Positions 1-7,940 are shown, counted from the stretch's first letter. The stretch: 16,876 nucleotides of DNA from an uncultured Eubacteriales bacterium (GCA_900555855.1 USML01000036.1:1-16876), one strand, 5' to 3'. Made by a program: numbers and translations. The notes: generated by a model not told the origin, from the letters alone.

Positions 1-151
1 GAAGCCCTTCGGTGGAAGCGGAATCGCTGTACCGGTCCCAGAGGATGGATGCATCCGCAAAGACGCCTGTGTTCACGGATAGGATCCGGACGGCGGAGGC
101 GCGGCGCGGTTTTGCTGGAGGGAAGCGCCCTGGAAGGTCAGGCGAGCTCAT
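1..151 (-). CDS. Possible partial gene running off the left edge, unidentified
   Basis: A minus-strand frame is open from an ATG at 149-151 to the window edge (about 50 codons). The ATG lies inside the end of the solute-binding protein gene and overlaps its stop region by 14 bases, an arrangement compatible with translational coupling. The part from about residue 22 on (…VRILSVNTGVFADAS…, then ILWDRYSDSAS) reads like real protein, whereas the first 20 residues are rich in Pro and Arg and less convincing. A GTG at 74-76 is an alternative start. Neither start has a good Shine-Dalgarno sequence. The lack of a clear terminator after the upstream gene is consistent with a continuing operon. I do not recognise the family, and chance openness in GC-rich DNA is a real alternative. 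Confidence 0.3.
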   Translation of the reverse strand, partial: MSSPDLPGRFPPAKPRRASAVRILSVNTGVFADASILWDRYSDSASTEGL

Positions 152-2387
152 CCAGATAGAGCTGAACGCGGCGCTGGATGGCTGCAGCGGCGGATTGCGC
201 GGACTGCTGGCCGCCAAAAAAGCGGCCAAGCTCGTCCCGCAGGATGCCGGCCAAGGCATCGTCCGTGGAAACGGTCTGCGTGGTTTCCTCCACCAGGCGG
301 ACGAAGGCCTCGCCCTCCGCAGAAGACCAGCCCGTGAGCTCCACCGGGTTTCCGTAGGGATCCACATAGCTTACCGACAGCTCCGGCGGCTTGGATTGCA
401 TCTCCAGCACCATGGCATCGAAAACGGAACGGTTGGTGGGCATACAGCCAACGCTGCTGTCCTGCAGGCTCCAGGCCCGGTCAAAGCTCTGATGCTCCGG
501 AAGGAGAACCGTGCGCAGAAAGCGCCATGCGGCCGCTTTGTTTTTGCAGGCGGAGGACATGGCCAGCGGTGTGGTGGGGCGAAAGGCGCTGCCGCTGCCG
601 CCCAGACCGGGATAGCCGATCCAGGTGGTATCGGTGCGGCCTGTGAACCGCAGCTGGGCATAGCGGGAGGCGATGGGGCTGGCGATCTCCACATGGGCAA
701 ATAGCTGCTTTCCCTCTGCAAGCCACTGGGCGCTGTCCGCTCCGGCGGGCTTTTCGGAAGGATAGGCGGCGGCATATTCCAGAAGCGCAAGAAAGGCGGG
801 GCTGTCGAAGCTGGCGGCGCCCTGCACCGGATCCCAGAAGCTTTGGGCATAGAGGGAAACGAGATCCTCCAGAAGGGCTTCCCGCGTGTTGTTTTGCGCT
901 TCGCAGATGCTTTTCAGCTCCGGGACCGCATCCCGTGCCGCGGCAAACTGCTCCAGCGTCCAGCCGGGGGAATCGCCGGTGAGGGGCGTTTGGCCGATGA
1001 CCGTCAGCAGCGTGAAGCCGCCGGTGACGGAATACAGCCTGCCGTCTATGCTCATGGCGCGGAAGACCGACTGCACCAGCGCTTCCCGGGTCAGCTGCTC
1101 GTCGCCGTCGATCCAGGGCCAGAGATCCTCCAGATAGCCTTTTTGGATCAGCGGCGTCTGCCGGATCCCCTCCAGGCAAAACAGATCGGGCGGAGTGCCG
1201 GCGTTCAGATCGGCGGTGAGCCGGTCTACGCCGTCCTGCCGGAGGACGCCGTAATCCCGGATCAGCACCCGGCAGTCCGGAGTATTGCGATTGAAGCGAA
1301 GAATGGCGGAGGAGACCGTCCCGGGCAGCTGGCGGCAGGCCAGCGTCAGCCGGGTCTTTTCCGCGTTGGGATCGGTCTCGTGCCACTGAAGCAGCGCGCC
1401 CTCCGCACCCAGCGCGGCGCTGCTGCTCAGGACCAGAAACTGCCGGTCCTCCAAGGCGGCCAGCGCCGTCAGCGAGGTGCCTTCCACATCACAGTTGAGC
1501 CAGGTGAGGATGGGCTGGCAAAGGCCCTCCTGCTCCTCTGTCTGCAGGCGCAGGCCATAGAGGGAAAGATCTGCGCCGCAAAACAGGTCATAGCCGTTTT
1601 TCCCGGCGCACAGGCGTACATCCTCCGGCCCGCCCGCCTGGGGCGCGGGGAAGCTGCCGATGACGGTGGATCCCCCATTTTTGGGGTCGGGAAGACGGGC
1701 CTCCCAGAGCGCGCCGTCTGCCGTGGCCTGTAGCAGGACGACGCGGCCGTCTGCCAGCGGCGCAAGACTTTTTCCTTCCACTTCTTCACAAAGGAGAATT
1801 TCGCCCTGACTGTCGGCGATCAGGAGGGTGCCGTCGTAGCTGAGCGCATAGCAAAAGCCGTCGGCATCCGCCGCCATGGCGGCTACGGGATAAGGGCCGA
1901 ACTCTTCCGGAAAGCGCGTGTCCCAAAGGATCGCTCCCTCCGGATCCAGCGAAAACAGACGGTAACAGGAGCTTCCCTCCAGCCTTGGCACACAGGCGGC
2001 GGCCATCCGCAGCGAGCCCTCCGGCCCGGCGCACAGCGCCATGATCTGCTCCAGCAGCTCGTTATTCTGCTGCATCCGCGCCTTGTGGCTCTCGTCAAAG
2101 GATTCCAGCGGGGTGCATTCGCCGGCGGCCGGATCAAAATGATAGAGCCGGGCGGGCGAAACGCCGGTCTCCGTCTGCTGCGCCGAGACATAATACAGAG
2201 TATCCTGGACGGCGCAGGCGGCCTGGATCGCATCGTAATAGGGCAAAACGGTGTGCACGGCGCTGTAATGGAGCTCCTCGGCGGAGCCATAATCCTGGTG
2301 CGTCTCCCGCTGCCCGCAGGCGGAGAGGGAGAGAAGCAGAAGCGCGGCGGTCACGGTAGAAAGAAGCGACTTTTTCCAGAAGTGCAT
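138..2387 (-). CDS. Extracellular solute-binding lipoprotein with N-terminal propeller-like half
   Basis: The 749-residue product starts with a lipoprotein signal: charged MHFWKK, a hydrophobic stretch, then the lipobox LSAC with the lipidated cysteine at residue 24. It should sit on the outer face of the membrane. Residues about 40-340 contain repeated strand/turn units (for example CYRLFSLDPEGAILWDT and CYALSYDGTLLIADSQGEIL) that resemble a beta-propeller or WD/PQQ-like sensor half. From about residue 342 to the end the sequence resembles family-1 ABC solute-binding proteins: an RFNRNTPDCRV-type opening, LNAGTPPDLFCLEG, LWPWIDGD, and a C-terminal region with AMSSACKNKAAAWRFLRTVL. Ordinary family-1 binding proteins are about 400-450 residues, so the N-terminal half is an addition. 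The substrate cannot be read from sequence; sugar or oligosaccharide is the commonest for this family. AAGGAGGA at 2396-2403 supports the start. No permease or ATPase gene lies in the window. Confidence 0.85.
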   Translation of the reverse strand: MHFWKKSLLSTVTAALLLLSLSACGQRETHQDYGSAEELHYSAVHTVLPYYDAIQAACAVQDTLYYVSAQQTETGVSPARLYHFDPAAGECTPLESFDESHKARMQQNNELLEQIMALCAGPEGSLRMAAACVPRLEGSSCYRLFSLDPEGAILWDTRFPEEFGPYPVAAMAADADGFCYALSYDGTLLIADSQGEILLCEEVEGKSLAPLADGRVVLLQATADGALWEARLPDPKNGGSTVIGSFPAPQAGGPEDVRLCAGKNGYDLFCGADLSLYGLRLQTEEQEGLCQPILTWLNCDVEGTSLTALAALEDRQFLVLSSSAALGAEGALLQWHETDPNAEKTRLTLACRQLPGTVSSAILRFNRNTPDCRVLIRDYGVLRQDGVDRLTADLNAGTPPDLFCLEGIRQTPLIQKGYLEDLWPWIDGDEQLTREALVQSVFRAMSIDGRLYSVTGGFTLLTVIGQTPLTGDSPGWTLEQFAAARDAVPELKSICEAQNNTREALLEDLVSLYAQSFWDPVQGAASFDSPAFLALLEYAAAYPSEKPAGADSAQWLAEGKQLFAHVEIASPIASRYAQLRFTGRTDTTWIGYPGLGGSGSAFRPTTPLAMSSACKNKAAAWRFLRTVLLPEHQSFDRAWSLQDSSVGCMPTNRSVFDAMVLEMQSKPPELSVSYVDPYGNPVELTGWSSAEGEAFVRLVEETTQTVSTDDALAGILRDELGRFFGGQQSAQSAAAAIQRRVQLYLDELA

Positions 2388-2455
2388 TTGCTGTTCCTCC
2401 TTATGGAGCGCACGGGTTTGTTTTGCGCTTATTTATGCAATGGGAAAAATGAATG

Positions 2456-2470
2456 AAAAGCAATGCTTTT
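2456..2470. promoter_or_regulatory. Operator-like inverted repeat downstream of the lipoprotein promoter
   Basis: AAAAGCA-A-TGCTTTT is a perfect 7-bp dyad with a one-base centre. On the minus strand it starts about 7 bases past the -10 box, so it covers the expected transcription start and first transcribed bases. That is a normal place for a repressor site, such as a LacI- or GntR-type regulator of a substrate-uptake gene. No regulator gene is in the window. An AT-rich chance palindrome is possible. Confidence 0.4.
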
Positions 2471-2476
2471 TTGTTT

Positions 2477-2504
2477 ATTATAACAATTTCTGGGCGGGGT
2501 GCAA
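2477..2504 (-). promoter_or_regulatory. Sigma-A type promoter of the solute-binding lipoprotein gene
   Basis: Reading the minus strand, a TTGCAC -35 box (2499-2504) is followed by a 16-bp spacer and a perfect TATAAT -10 box (2477-2482). It lies about 90 bases upstream of the lipoprotein ATG and downstream of the SLH-gene hairpin, so this gene can be transcribed separately from the two SLH genes. The predicted leader is roughly 80 nt. Confidence 0.7.
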
Positions 2505-2596
2505 GCGGGATCATATTTGAACATGAAGTTTCTCCGTTGTTCACAAAAGATGCTTTTCTTCTTTGGACAGGATGGGCGCAGGTAGGACAGAATCAG

Positions 2597-2634
2597 AAAC
2601 CGCGCTGCGGCCGGAGGGGCGCGCAGCGCGGTTT
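2597..2634 (-). terminator. Intrinsic terminator-like hairpin after the SLH gene pair
   Basis: AAACCGCGCTGCG (2597-2609) and its exact complement CGCAGCGCGGTTT (2622-2634) form a 13-bp stem around a 12-nt loop, 20 bases past the stop of the 672-residue SLH protein. The outer pairs are A/U and the inner stem is GC-rich. In minus-strand RNA the U-run after the stem is short (UUUCUGAUUCUGU), so termination may be less than complete. On the plus strand it also ends in TTTT, but no plus-strand gene precedes it. Confidence 0.7.
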
Positions 2635-2654
2635 TGGTTCGTGGCGAGAGAGAA

Positions 2655-4673
2655 TTACTGATTTTTAAGGTATCTGGCCAGCATGGCGGCGACCTGCGCG
2701 CGGTCGGCATTGGCAGACGGGGCGATGCGGCCGCTGTCTGTGCCGTTGAGGATGCCCTTCTGCACGGCCCAGAGCAGCGCGTCCTGCGCATAGGGGCTGG
2801 TCTCGCCGGCATCGCTGAAGGACAGGCTCCCGGTCACCTCCGGCGAACCGGCGCTGCGGTAAAGCATGGCGGCCAGCTGCTCCCGGGTGACGGGGGATTC
2901 GGGGTTCGTGCCGTCGGAGACGCCGGTCTGCTTCGCCCAGCTGTTGCCCAGCGCATACCATGGCTGGCCGTCGGCGGGCGTGGTGTTCTGGCCGGCAAGG
3001 CGGGCGAGGACGGTGTTGACCATGCCGCGGGTCATGGGATCGTTTACGCCGAAGCTGCCGCCGCCGACGCCGTTGAACAGCTCGCGGGCGCAGACGAAGG
3101 ACACATCGTCCCGGGACCAGTGATTCGTGGAATCCGTATAATCTTTGGAATTCTCCAGAATCTTGATCTGGATGCTGCCGCTGGCGGTGAACTGCAGGCC
3201 GGTTTCCGTGGGGATGCAGCGCTTGAGGATCTCCTCCGTGCCGTCTTCATGGACGATGACGATGACCGTGCCGGAGGTCAGATTGCGGACGGGGATCTCC
3301 AGCGTTGTCTCGCCGGCATCCTGCGGCAGCGTGATGCGGAGGATGGCCGCTTCGTTGGGATCGCGCACGCCATCGGCTTCCAGCGGGAGCCTGACGGCGC
3401 TGCCTTCGGCTGCCGCAGCTTCCAGCGCTTTTTCACTGACCTGAACATCGCCGGAGGTCCGGCCGTAGGCGTCTTTGGTGAGCGTGCCCACGGAGCCTTC
3501 GGGGGTGCGGCGCTGGGTGGTGGAGGAACCGTCGGGCCGGGTGACGGTCTCGACGGTGCTGCCGTCCGGATAAGTGGTCTTGACGGTGACGGTACCGTCT
3601 TTTTTGGTTTCGGTCCGGGTGGTGGAGCCATCGGGATCAGTGGTGGTCTCCGTCTTTGTGCCGGAGCTGCCCACGGGGGCCACGGGTCTGCCGCCGGAGG
3701 CGGGCTTTGCTTCTACGGTCAGGACGCCGGCTTCCGGCGCGCCGAGGGTATACTTTTCCTCCCAGCCTTCCTTGAGGGTCGGCGCGGTCTCAACGGTGAT
3801 GGGGAAGCTGCCCGCCGTCTCGCCGGCGGCGGCAGCAGATGCGGCGGCCGGGGCGGAAAGGACCTGCTCTGCGCTGTCGCCGGCGGCAAAGCCACCATAG
3901 CTGACGGTGAGCTCCGGGAGGGGATCGCCAACGGTCATGCGCTTATCGTCTGCCCTGACGGTGATGGTGCGGGGGGCGACGGAAAGCTCCAGACTGCTTT
4001 GGACGGAGACGCCGTCAAAAAAGTAGGGGGCCGTGAGCTTGACGGCGCCGCGCTTATAGGCCTGCAGGGAGCAGGTGTGGGCGATGCGTTCCTCTGCGGA
4101 AAGAGAGAGGATGCTGGGGCCGCCCTCCTGCGCGGGGATGCCCAGCACAGAGGGATCGCTGCTTTCCCAGAGCCATTCGCCGCCCGGGGCGGCATGCTCC
4201 ACCGTGGCCGTCAGCGTGAAGGTATCGCCGTAAACCACGGAATCGGGCTTGCCGGTAATGGTGAGGGCGGGGGCAGGGGCGGGCGCTGTAAGCGACACAG
4301 ACTTGCTGGCGGAGACCGTATGGGGAGCGCTGCCATAGGTGACGGAGAGGGTGACGGCACCGGCGCGTGCGTTGTCCGTCACGGTCAGGAAGCCGCTGGA
4401 CGGCTCGATGCTGACGCCGGCGGGAGCATTCTCCACGCTCCAACGGATCAGGTCGTCCTTCAGGGGAAACAGTTCATTTTCAACGAGGCCATGAACAAGG
4501 TATTGCGCTGTGCCGGGGATGGAGACAGCGTCTTCGCCCTGGATCTCCAGCGAGGCCGGAAGCTGCGGGATCTCTGACGGCGGCGTTTCCTCCGCGGCTG
4601 CCCGGGAGAAAAGGGGCAGCTGCGTCAGGCACAGCAGCAGCGCCAAAAGCAGGCTCAGAGCTTTTTTCTTCAT
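2655..4673 (-). CDS. Secreted Ig-like/MBG-domain protein with three C-terminal SLH repeats
   Basis: A 672-residue exported surface protein. MKKKALSLLLALLLCL with a cut after FSRAAA is a Sec signal peptide. Residues about 40-130 and 135-235 look like bacterial Ig-like domains (for example SVVYGDTFTLTATVEH). About 235-325 resembles an MBG-type domain (TITVRADDKRMTVGDPLPEL). A linker at about 337-395 is built from Thr-rich (Y/R/D)PDGST units. A domain of unknown type follows at about 400-505. Residues 508-672 hold three SLH repeats, which in this family bind pyruvylated secondary wall polymer and hold the protein on the cell wall; the second has the motif TREQLAAMLYRS. AGGAGGGAC just upstream supports the start. 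The gene follows the other SLH gene by 33 bp with no hairpin between them, so the two are probably cotranscribed. Its role (S-layer component, adhesin or wall-bound scaffold) cannot be settled from sequence. Confidence 0.88.
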   Translation of the reverse strand: MKKKALSLLLALLLCLTQLPLFSRAAAEETPPSEIPQLPASLEIQGEDAVSIPGTAQYLVHGLVENELFPLKDDLIRWSVENAPAGVSIEPSSGFLTVTDNARAGAVTLSVTYGSAPHTVSASKSVSLTAPAPAPALTITGKPDSVVYGDTFTLTATVEHAAPGGEWLWESSDPSVLGIPAQEGGPSILSLSAEERIAHTCSLQAYKRGAVKLTAPYFFDGVSVQSSLELSVAPRTITVRADDKRMTVGDPLPELTVSYGGFAAGDSAEQVLSAPAAASAAAAGETAGSFPITVETAPTLKEGWEEKYTLGAPEAGVLTVEAKPASGGRPVAPVGSSGTKTETTTDPDGSTTRTETKKDGTVTVKTTYPDGSTVETVTRPDGSSTTQRRTPEGSVGTLTKDAYGRTSGDVQVSEKALEAAAAEGSAVRLPLEADGVRDPNEAAILRITLPQDAGETTLEIPVRNLTSGTVIVIVHEDGTEEILKRCIPTETGLQFTASGSIQIKILENSKDYTDSTNHWSRDDVSFVCARELFNGVGGGSFGVNDPMTRGMVNTVLARLAGQNTTPADGQPWYALGNSWAKQTGVSDGTNPESPVTREQLAAMLYRSAGSPEVTGSLSFSDAGETSPYAQDALLWAVQKGILNGTDSGRIAPSANADRAQVAAMLARYLKNQ
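2816..2890. repeat. 75-bp perfect direct repeat, copy 1 (inside an SLH domain)
   Basis: This stretch is identical base for base to 4862-4936 in the neighbouring SLH gene. It encodes the end of the second SLH repeat and the start of the third (TREQLAAMLYRSAGSPEVTG and following residues). The flanking sequences diverge sharply, so the identity exceeds what protein conservation alone would give. Recent gene conversion or partial duplication is the likely cause. Confidence 0.95.
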
Positions 4674-4706
4674 AAGGTCCCTCCTGTTATGAGCTTATTG
4701 CGGGGA

Positions 4707-7700
4707 TCACTGCTGGCAGAAGCGGTGCAGGATGGCTGCGGTCTGGGCGCGGGTGGCCGGATGGGTGGGAAGCAGCGCACCGTCGGCACCCTGAAGGATG
4801 CCGGCGCCGCAGGCCCACTGCAGGGCGGGGACGGCGTATTCCGAGACGGAGGCGGCATCGGTGAAGGACAGGCTCCCGGTCACCTCCGGCGAACCGGCGC
4901 TGCGGTAAAGCATGGCGGCCAGCTGCTCCCGGGTGATGGGATCGTTGGGGCCGAAATTGCCGTTGTCGTAGCCAGCGATGATGCCGCAGGAGGCGGCCCA
5001 GCGGACGGCCTCGGCATACCAGGCGGCCTGGTCCACATCGGCGAAGGGCATATAGTAATTGACCACGGGGGAGCCGGAAAGCCGCCAGAGGACGGTCACG
5101 ATCATGGCGCGGGAGGTGAAGAGATCGGGGCTGAAGAGGCCCTCGGCGGTGCCGTTCATCAGGCCGGATTCGTAGACATAGCGCACATCGTCATAGAACC
5201 AGTCTTCGGGGCGCACATCCCGGAAGGGGAGCTCCAGAGAGACCCAGCCGGCGTAAACGGTCTGGTCGCCGTCCAGCCGGAGGGAGGTGACGGGAAGGGT
5301 CAGGGCCTTGTCCAGATACCAGCCGGTAAAGCGGAAGCCGCTCTTTTCCGGCTGAAGCGCGGAAAGCTCCAGCGTTGTGCCGCGGGCGGCGTGGATGGGC
5401 GCGATGGGGCTGCCGCCGTTGGTCTCGAGGGTCAGGGTGTCGCGGCTGGGGCCAACGATGGCAGAGGGCTGGAAGGTCCAGCGGGCGGTGAGCGTGTGGG
5501 GCGAGGCCTGAGACATGACGGTTTGGGCCTCGATCTTTTCATCGCCCAGATACCAGCCGTCAAAGCGGTAATCGGAGCGAACCGGCGTGGGCAGCGAGCC
5601 GTAGGGCGTCAGATAGGTGACGGAGAGGGCATCGGGCGAGACCCGGCCGCCGTTGGGATCCAGCGAAACCGTGTAGCTGTTGATGCTCCACTGGGCGGTG
5701 ACCGTGATATTCTCCGCGGGCATGGCGGAGGGAATCGCCGGGGACCAGCCGATGAAGGTGTAGCCGGTTTTGGTGGGAGCTGCGGGGGCGTTAATTGCCG
5801 TGCCGTAGTCCTGGGTGATGGGGTCAATGGCGCTGCCGCCGGCAGAATCAAAGAAGATGGTGTAGTTGAGAATGCGCCAGCCGGCGTAGAGCGTCATATC
5901 CTCCGTCACCCAGTCGTCGAAGTCCCAGCGCTGGGTGCAGGCGGAGTCTTGATACCAGCCGGTGAAGTTGTGACCTTCTCTGGCGGGGTCATCGGGCTTG
6001 TATTGGACAGAGTCGTTTGACCTCTGTTCGCTTGTGGTCTTGCCGGCCAATACGCCGCCGTTTGGGTCGAAGGTGACCGTGCAGAGGGGAGCATCGCTCC
6101 ATATGGCATATAGGGTGCAGTTCTCTGTTTTGTCATATCTGGCTGTGCTGTTGCCCTTATCATTGACATACTGCTTGCCGCCTGTTTGTGCATCATACCA
6201 GCCGTAGAAAATATGACCCGCCCATTGCAGCACGGGCATGGCAGGACAGTCCTCACCGTAGGTGACCGTGACCGTCGATGGCGTTACAGTGCCGCCGCCG
6301 TTGGAATCGAGGGTAACGGTGTACTGATTGGCTGTCCACACGGGGTAGAGGGTGATGGGTGCGTTTTCCTCGTAGATCGCGCCGAGGTCATAGACTTTTT
6401 CACCGCCGTCAACGGTGGCCCAGCCGGTCTGGGTATAGCCGGTGCGGGTGAAGGATTCACCGGCAAGGGTAAGGGGAAGGCCTTCAATTTTGGTGGCTGT
6501 AGATGCCGCTCCCGTGCCGTTTGTGCCGGGGCTGTAGGTGACGGTGTAGGTTTTGGCTTCCGCCACGGTCAAGGAGATGTTTTTGAGGTCGCTGGCGAGG
6601 TCGGTCATTTTATCGCCGTTGTACTGCTCGTTATAGACATAAAGGGTATACTCGCCTGCGGTAAGGCCGGCGGCGACGGGGATGGTGACGCTGCCGCTTT
6701 CAGAGCTGAGATTTTCGGTGCTGCGGCCGTAATAAGTGGGATTGTCGTTGACATCCTTGAGCAGGACGGAGATATATTCGTTGGGGCCGGTCTTTGCGCC
6801 GGAATAGGTGATCGCAATATCGCCGCCGTAATTGGTGGTGGAAACGCTGGTGGTGGTCACAGAAAAGCCGCTGCGGGAGCTGTCCAAAAGGGTCAGCTTC
6901 CAGTCGTTTCCGGTATATTCGCCAATTTCGGTCAGGCCGCCGGAGGGCTTGCCGCCTTCCGCGGCGGAGATAAAGAGAATATTGTTGCCGGTGGTAGTGA
7001 GGTTCATGGCGGGACGAACCGCAGAAAATGCACCACTAAAATCACTGTACAGGCTGGCATCTTCGCCAACCATAAACGGTGGCTTTTCGCTGATTTCGAA
7101 TGAGCGAAGCCAATACCGCGTACCGGGACCCCAAGAATTGCGCGGCCCCGCGATACGCGATGTTGAATCGGTAAACCCATAGGCTGCATGCATTATATCC
7201 CGAATGGAAGGAGCAAACACATGTTCCGCTTCCAGAGCGCATATTTGGAATCTCATGCCAGGGTCCCACGAGGGGGCCCCCGGCACTTTGTATGAAAACA
7301 CGCTGCCTTCCTGCCTTGTCGCAGGGATCAGCGCGCGCTCGGCGGAGGTAAAGGCGCTGTTTTCGCCGCTGTAAAAGGTATTTTTGAACCAGTCTTGCAG
7401 CGTGCTGCCCTTCCAGAGGTGTCTGTCTGTTTTACCATCCGGATTGAATTGAATATAACAGTCATACAAGTCGCCGGGAAGCGGGTACAGGCATTCATCC
7501 GTCAGCAGGAACAGGGCGTCGGCTGCGCCGGTGTTGGCTTTGGTATCCAGCACGCGCCATTTGATGGGAGCGTTTCGCCAGACGCCGTAATAGATGTAGC
7601 TATAGCCGCTCTCGGCATTATAGCCGTGGATGCCGTCTGTGCCAGAGCGAATCGCCGCTGCGGGCGCAGCGGCGCCCTCTGCCTGCGCAGGCGCAGGCAG

Positions 7701-7754
7701 GAGACAAAGCACCATGCAGCAGATCAGCAGAAGGCTGAACAGTCGTTTTTTCAT
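4707..7754 (-). CDS. Secreted DUF6273 / InlB B-repeat / SLH surface protein
   Basis: A 1015-residue exported protein. A Sec signal peptide (MKKRLFSLLLICCMVLCLLPAPAQA) precedes a DUF6273-like domain at about 40-275. This is recognised by YSYIYYGVWRNAPIKWRVL, the W..S.L..WF pattern, and the YWLRS … AVRPAMNL ending. A beta-rich spacer (about 280-400) leads to about six Listeria-Bacteroides (InlB B / Flg_new) repeats at about 402-838, each with YTV-type strands, a D.NGG turn, GY.F.GW, and a closing Y..W. Three SLH repeats fill 840-1015 and should anchor the protein to the wall polymer. It is the first gene of a leftward pair with the 672-residue SLH protein. Its ribosome site is weak (GTGAGGAAT just upstream). 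Adhesion or cell-surface structure is the usual suggestion for this architecture, but no ligand is known from sequence. Confidence 0.9.
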   Translation of the reverse strand: MKKRLFSLLLICCMVLCLLPAPAQAEGAAAPAAAIRSGTDGIHGYNAESGYSYIYYGVWRNAPIKWRVLDTKANTGAADALFLLTDECLYPLPGDLYDCYIQFNPDGKTDRHLWKGSTLQDWFKNTFYSGENSAFTSAERALIPATRQEGSVFSYKVPGAPSWDPGMRFQICALEAEHVFAPSIRDIMHAAYGFTDSTSRIAGPRNSWGPGTRYWLRSFEISEKPPFMVGEDASLYSDFSGAFSAVRPAMNLTTTGNNILFISAAEGGKPSGGLTEIGEYTGNDWKLTLLDSSRSGFSVTTTSVSTTNYGGDIAITYSGAKTGPNEYISVLLKDVNDNPTYYGRSTENLSSESGSVTIPVAAGLTAGEYTLYVYNEQYNGDKMTDLASDLKNISLTVAEAKTYTVTYSPGTNGTGAASTATKIEGLPLTLAGESFTRTGYTQTGWATVDGGEKVYDLGAIYEENAPITLYPVWTANQYTVTLDSNGGGTVTPSTVTVTYGEDCPAMPVLQWAGHIFYGWYDAQTGGKQYVNDKGNSTARYDKTENCTLYAIWSDAPLCTVTFDPNGGVLAGKTTSEQRSNDSVQYKPDDPAREGHNFTGWYQDSACTQRWDFDDWVTEDMTLYAGWRILNYTIFFDSAGGSAIDPITQDYGTAINAPAAPTKTGYTFIGWSPAIPSAMPAENITVTAQWSINSYTVSLDPNGGRVSPDALSVTYLTPYGSLPTPVRSDYRFDGWYLGDEKIEAQTVMSQASPHTLTARWTFQPSAIVGPSRDTLTLETNGGSPIAPIHAARGTTLELSALQPEKSGFRFTGWYLDKALTLPVTSLRLDGDQTVYAGWVSLELPFRDVRPEDWFYDDVRYVYESGLMNGTAEGLFSPDLFTSRAMIVTVLWRLSGSPVVNYYMPFADVDQAAWYAEAVRWAASCGIIAGYDNGNFGPNDPITREQLAAMLYRSAGSPEVTGSLSFTDAASVSEYAVPALQWACGAGILQGADGALLPTHPATRAQTAAILHRFCQQ
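4862..4936. repeat. 75-bp perfect direct repeat, copy 2 (inside an SLH domain)
   Basis: Identical partner of 2816-2890. It occupies the matching place in this protein's SLH region, from the end of the second repeat into the third. The copies start about 2.05 kb apart in the same orientation, so recombination between them could delete the intervening DNA and fuse the two SLH proteins in frame. Confidence 0.95.
5241..6551 (-). repeat. Tandem InlB B (Listeria-Bacteroides) protein repeats, about six
   Basis: This stretch encodes residues about 402-838 of the 1015-residue SLH protein as six degenerate units of 63-78 residues. Each has a Y.V.(F/L)D..GG strand-turn, a hydrophobic G(Y/H/F).F.GW(Y) core and a closing T(L/V)YA(G/I)W or equivalent. 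The units differ from one another at DNA level, so this is an old protein repeat, not a recent DNA tandem. Confidence 0.8.
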
Positions 7755-7792
7755 GGGAATTCCTCACTTTCATCCGGAGTTTGGAATGGAAA

Positions 7793-7804
7793 GGTGTATA
7801 CACC
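7793..7804. promoter_or_regulatory. 12-bp perfect palindrome GGTGTATACACC in the divergent intergenic region
   Basis: The only long perfect palindrome I see between the SLH operon and the capsid gene. It lies 39-50 bases upstream of the SLH gene start, on the downstream side of a possible minus-strand TATGCT -10 box. The GTGTATACAC core has the GT…AC form often bound by GntR-family repressors. It could control the SLH operon, or both divergent units. The binding protein is unknown. Confidence 0.35.
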
Positions 7805-7881
7805 AAGCATAGCATACCGAAGGGAAAAACGCAAGGAAAAAAAGAAAAACGGGAGGGGAAATGTCAAGAGACGGCGTTCCT

Positions 7882-7910
7882 TTTTCTTTTCCGAAAAGAG
7901 GGGGTATGAT
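7882..7910 (+). promoter_or_regulatory. Candidate promoter of the capsid-tail operon
   Basis: TATGAT at 7905-7910 is a good -10 box, placed 31 bases before the capsid ATG. The hexamer at the right distance upstream (TTTTCT, 7882-7887) is a poor -35, and a small dyad TCTTTT-CCG-AAAAGA (7885-7899) lies in the spacer. A weak -35 with a spacer dyad would suit an activator- or repressor-controlled promoter. I find no LexA-type box. The ribosome site GAAGGAGG (7925-7932) follows directly. Confidence 0.35.
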
Positions 7911-7940
7911 GGGGCCATCATTTTGAAGGAGGAATCTTTT

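Noticed and set aside
90-137. Terminator after the lipoprotein gene
   Set aside because: Only a 4-bp AGGG/CCCT stem could be drawn and no U-run follows.
2634-4577. Long plus-strand open frame (647 codons) opposite the 672-residue SLH gene
   Set aside because: Gly/Ala/Asp-rich low-complexity translation typical of the shadow of a GC-rich gene; the minus-strand frame has a signal peptide and SLH domains.
4689-7103. Long plus-strand open frames opposite the 1015-residue SLH gene
   Set aside because: Same antisense shadow pattern; no ribosome sites or recognisable domains, while the minus strand shows DUF6273, InlB repeats and SLH.
7395-7940. Upstream in-frame extension of the capsid gene (182 extra codons)
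   Set aside because: It runs through the divergent SLH gene and the intergenic region; the ATG at 7941 has a strong GAAGGAGG site and the translation becomes capsid-like only there.
7755-7940. LexA (SOS) box controlling the particle operon
   Set aside because: No GAAC-N4-GTTC or similar Firmicute LexA pattern is present; GTTCC at about 7876 has no matching partner.
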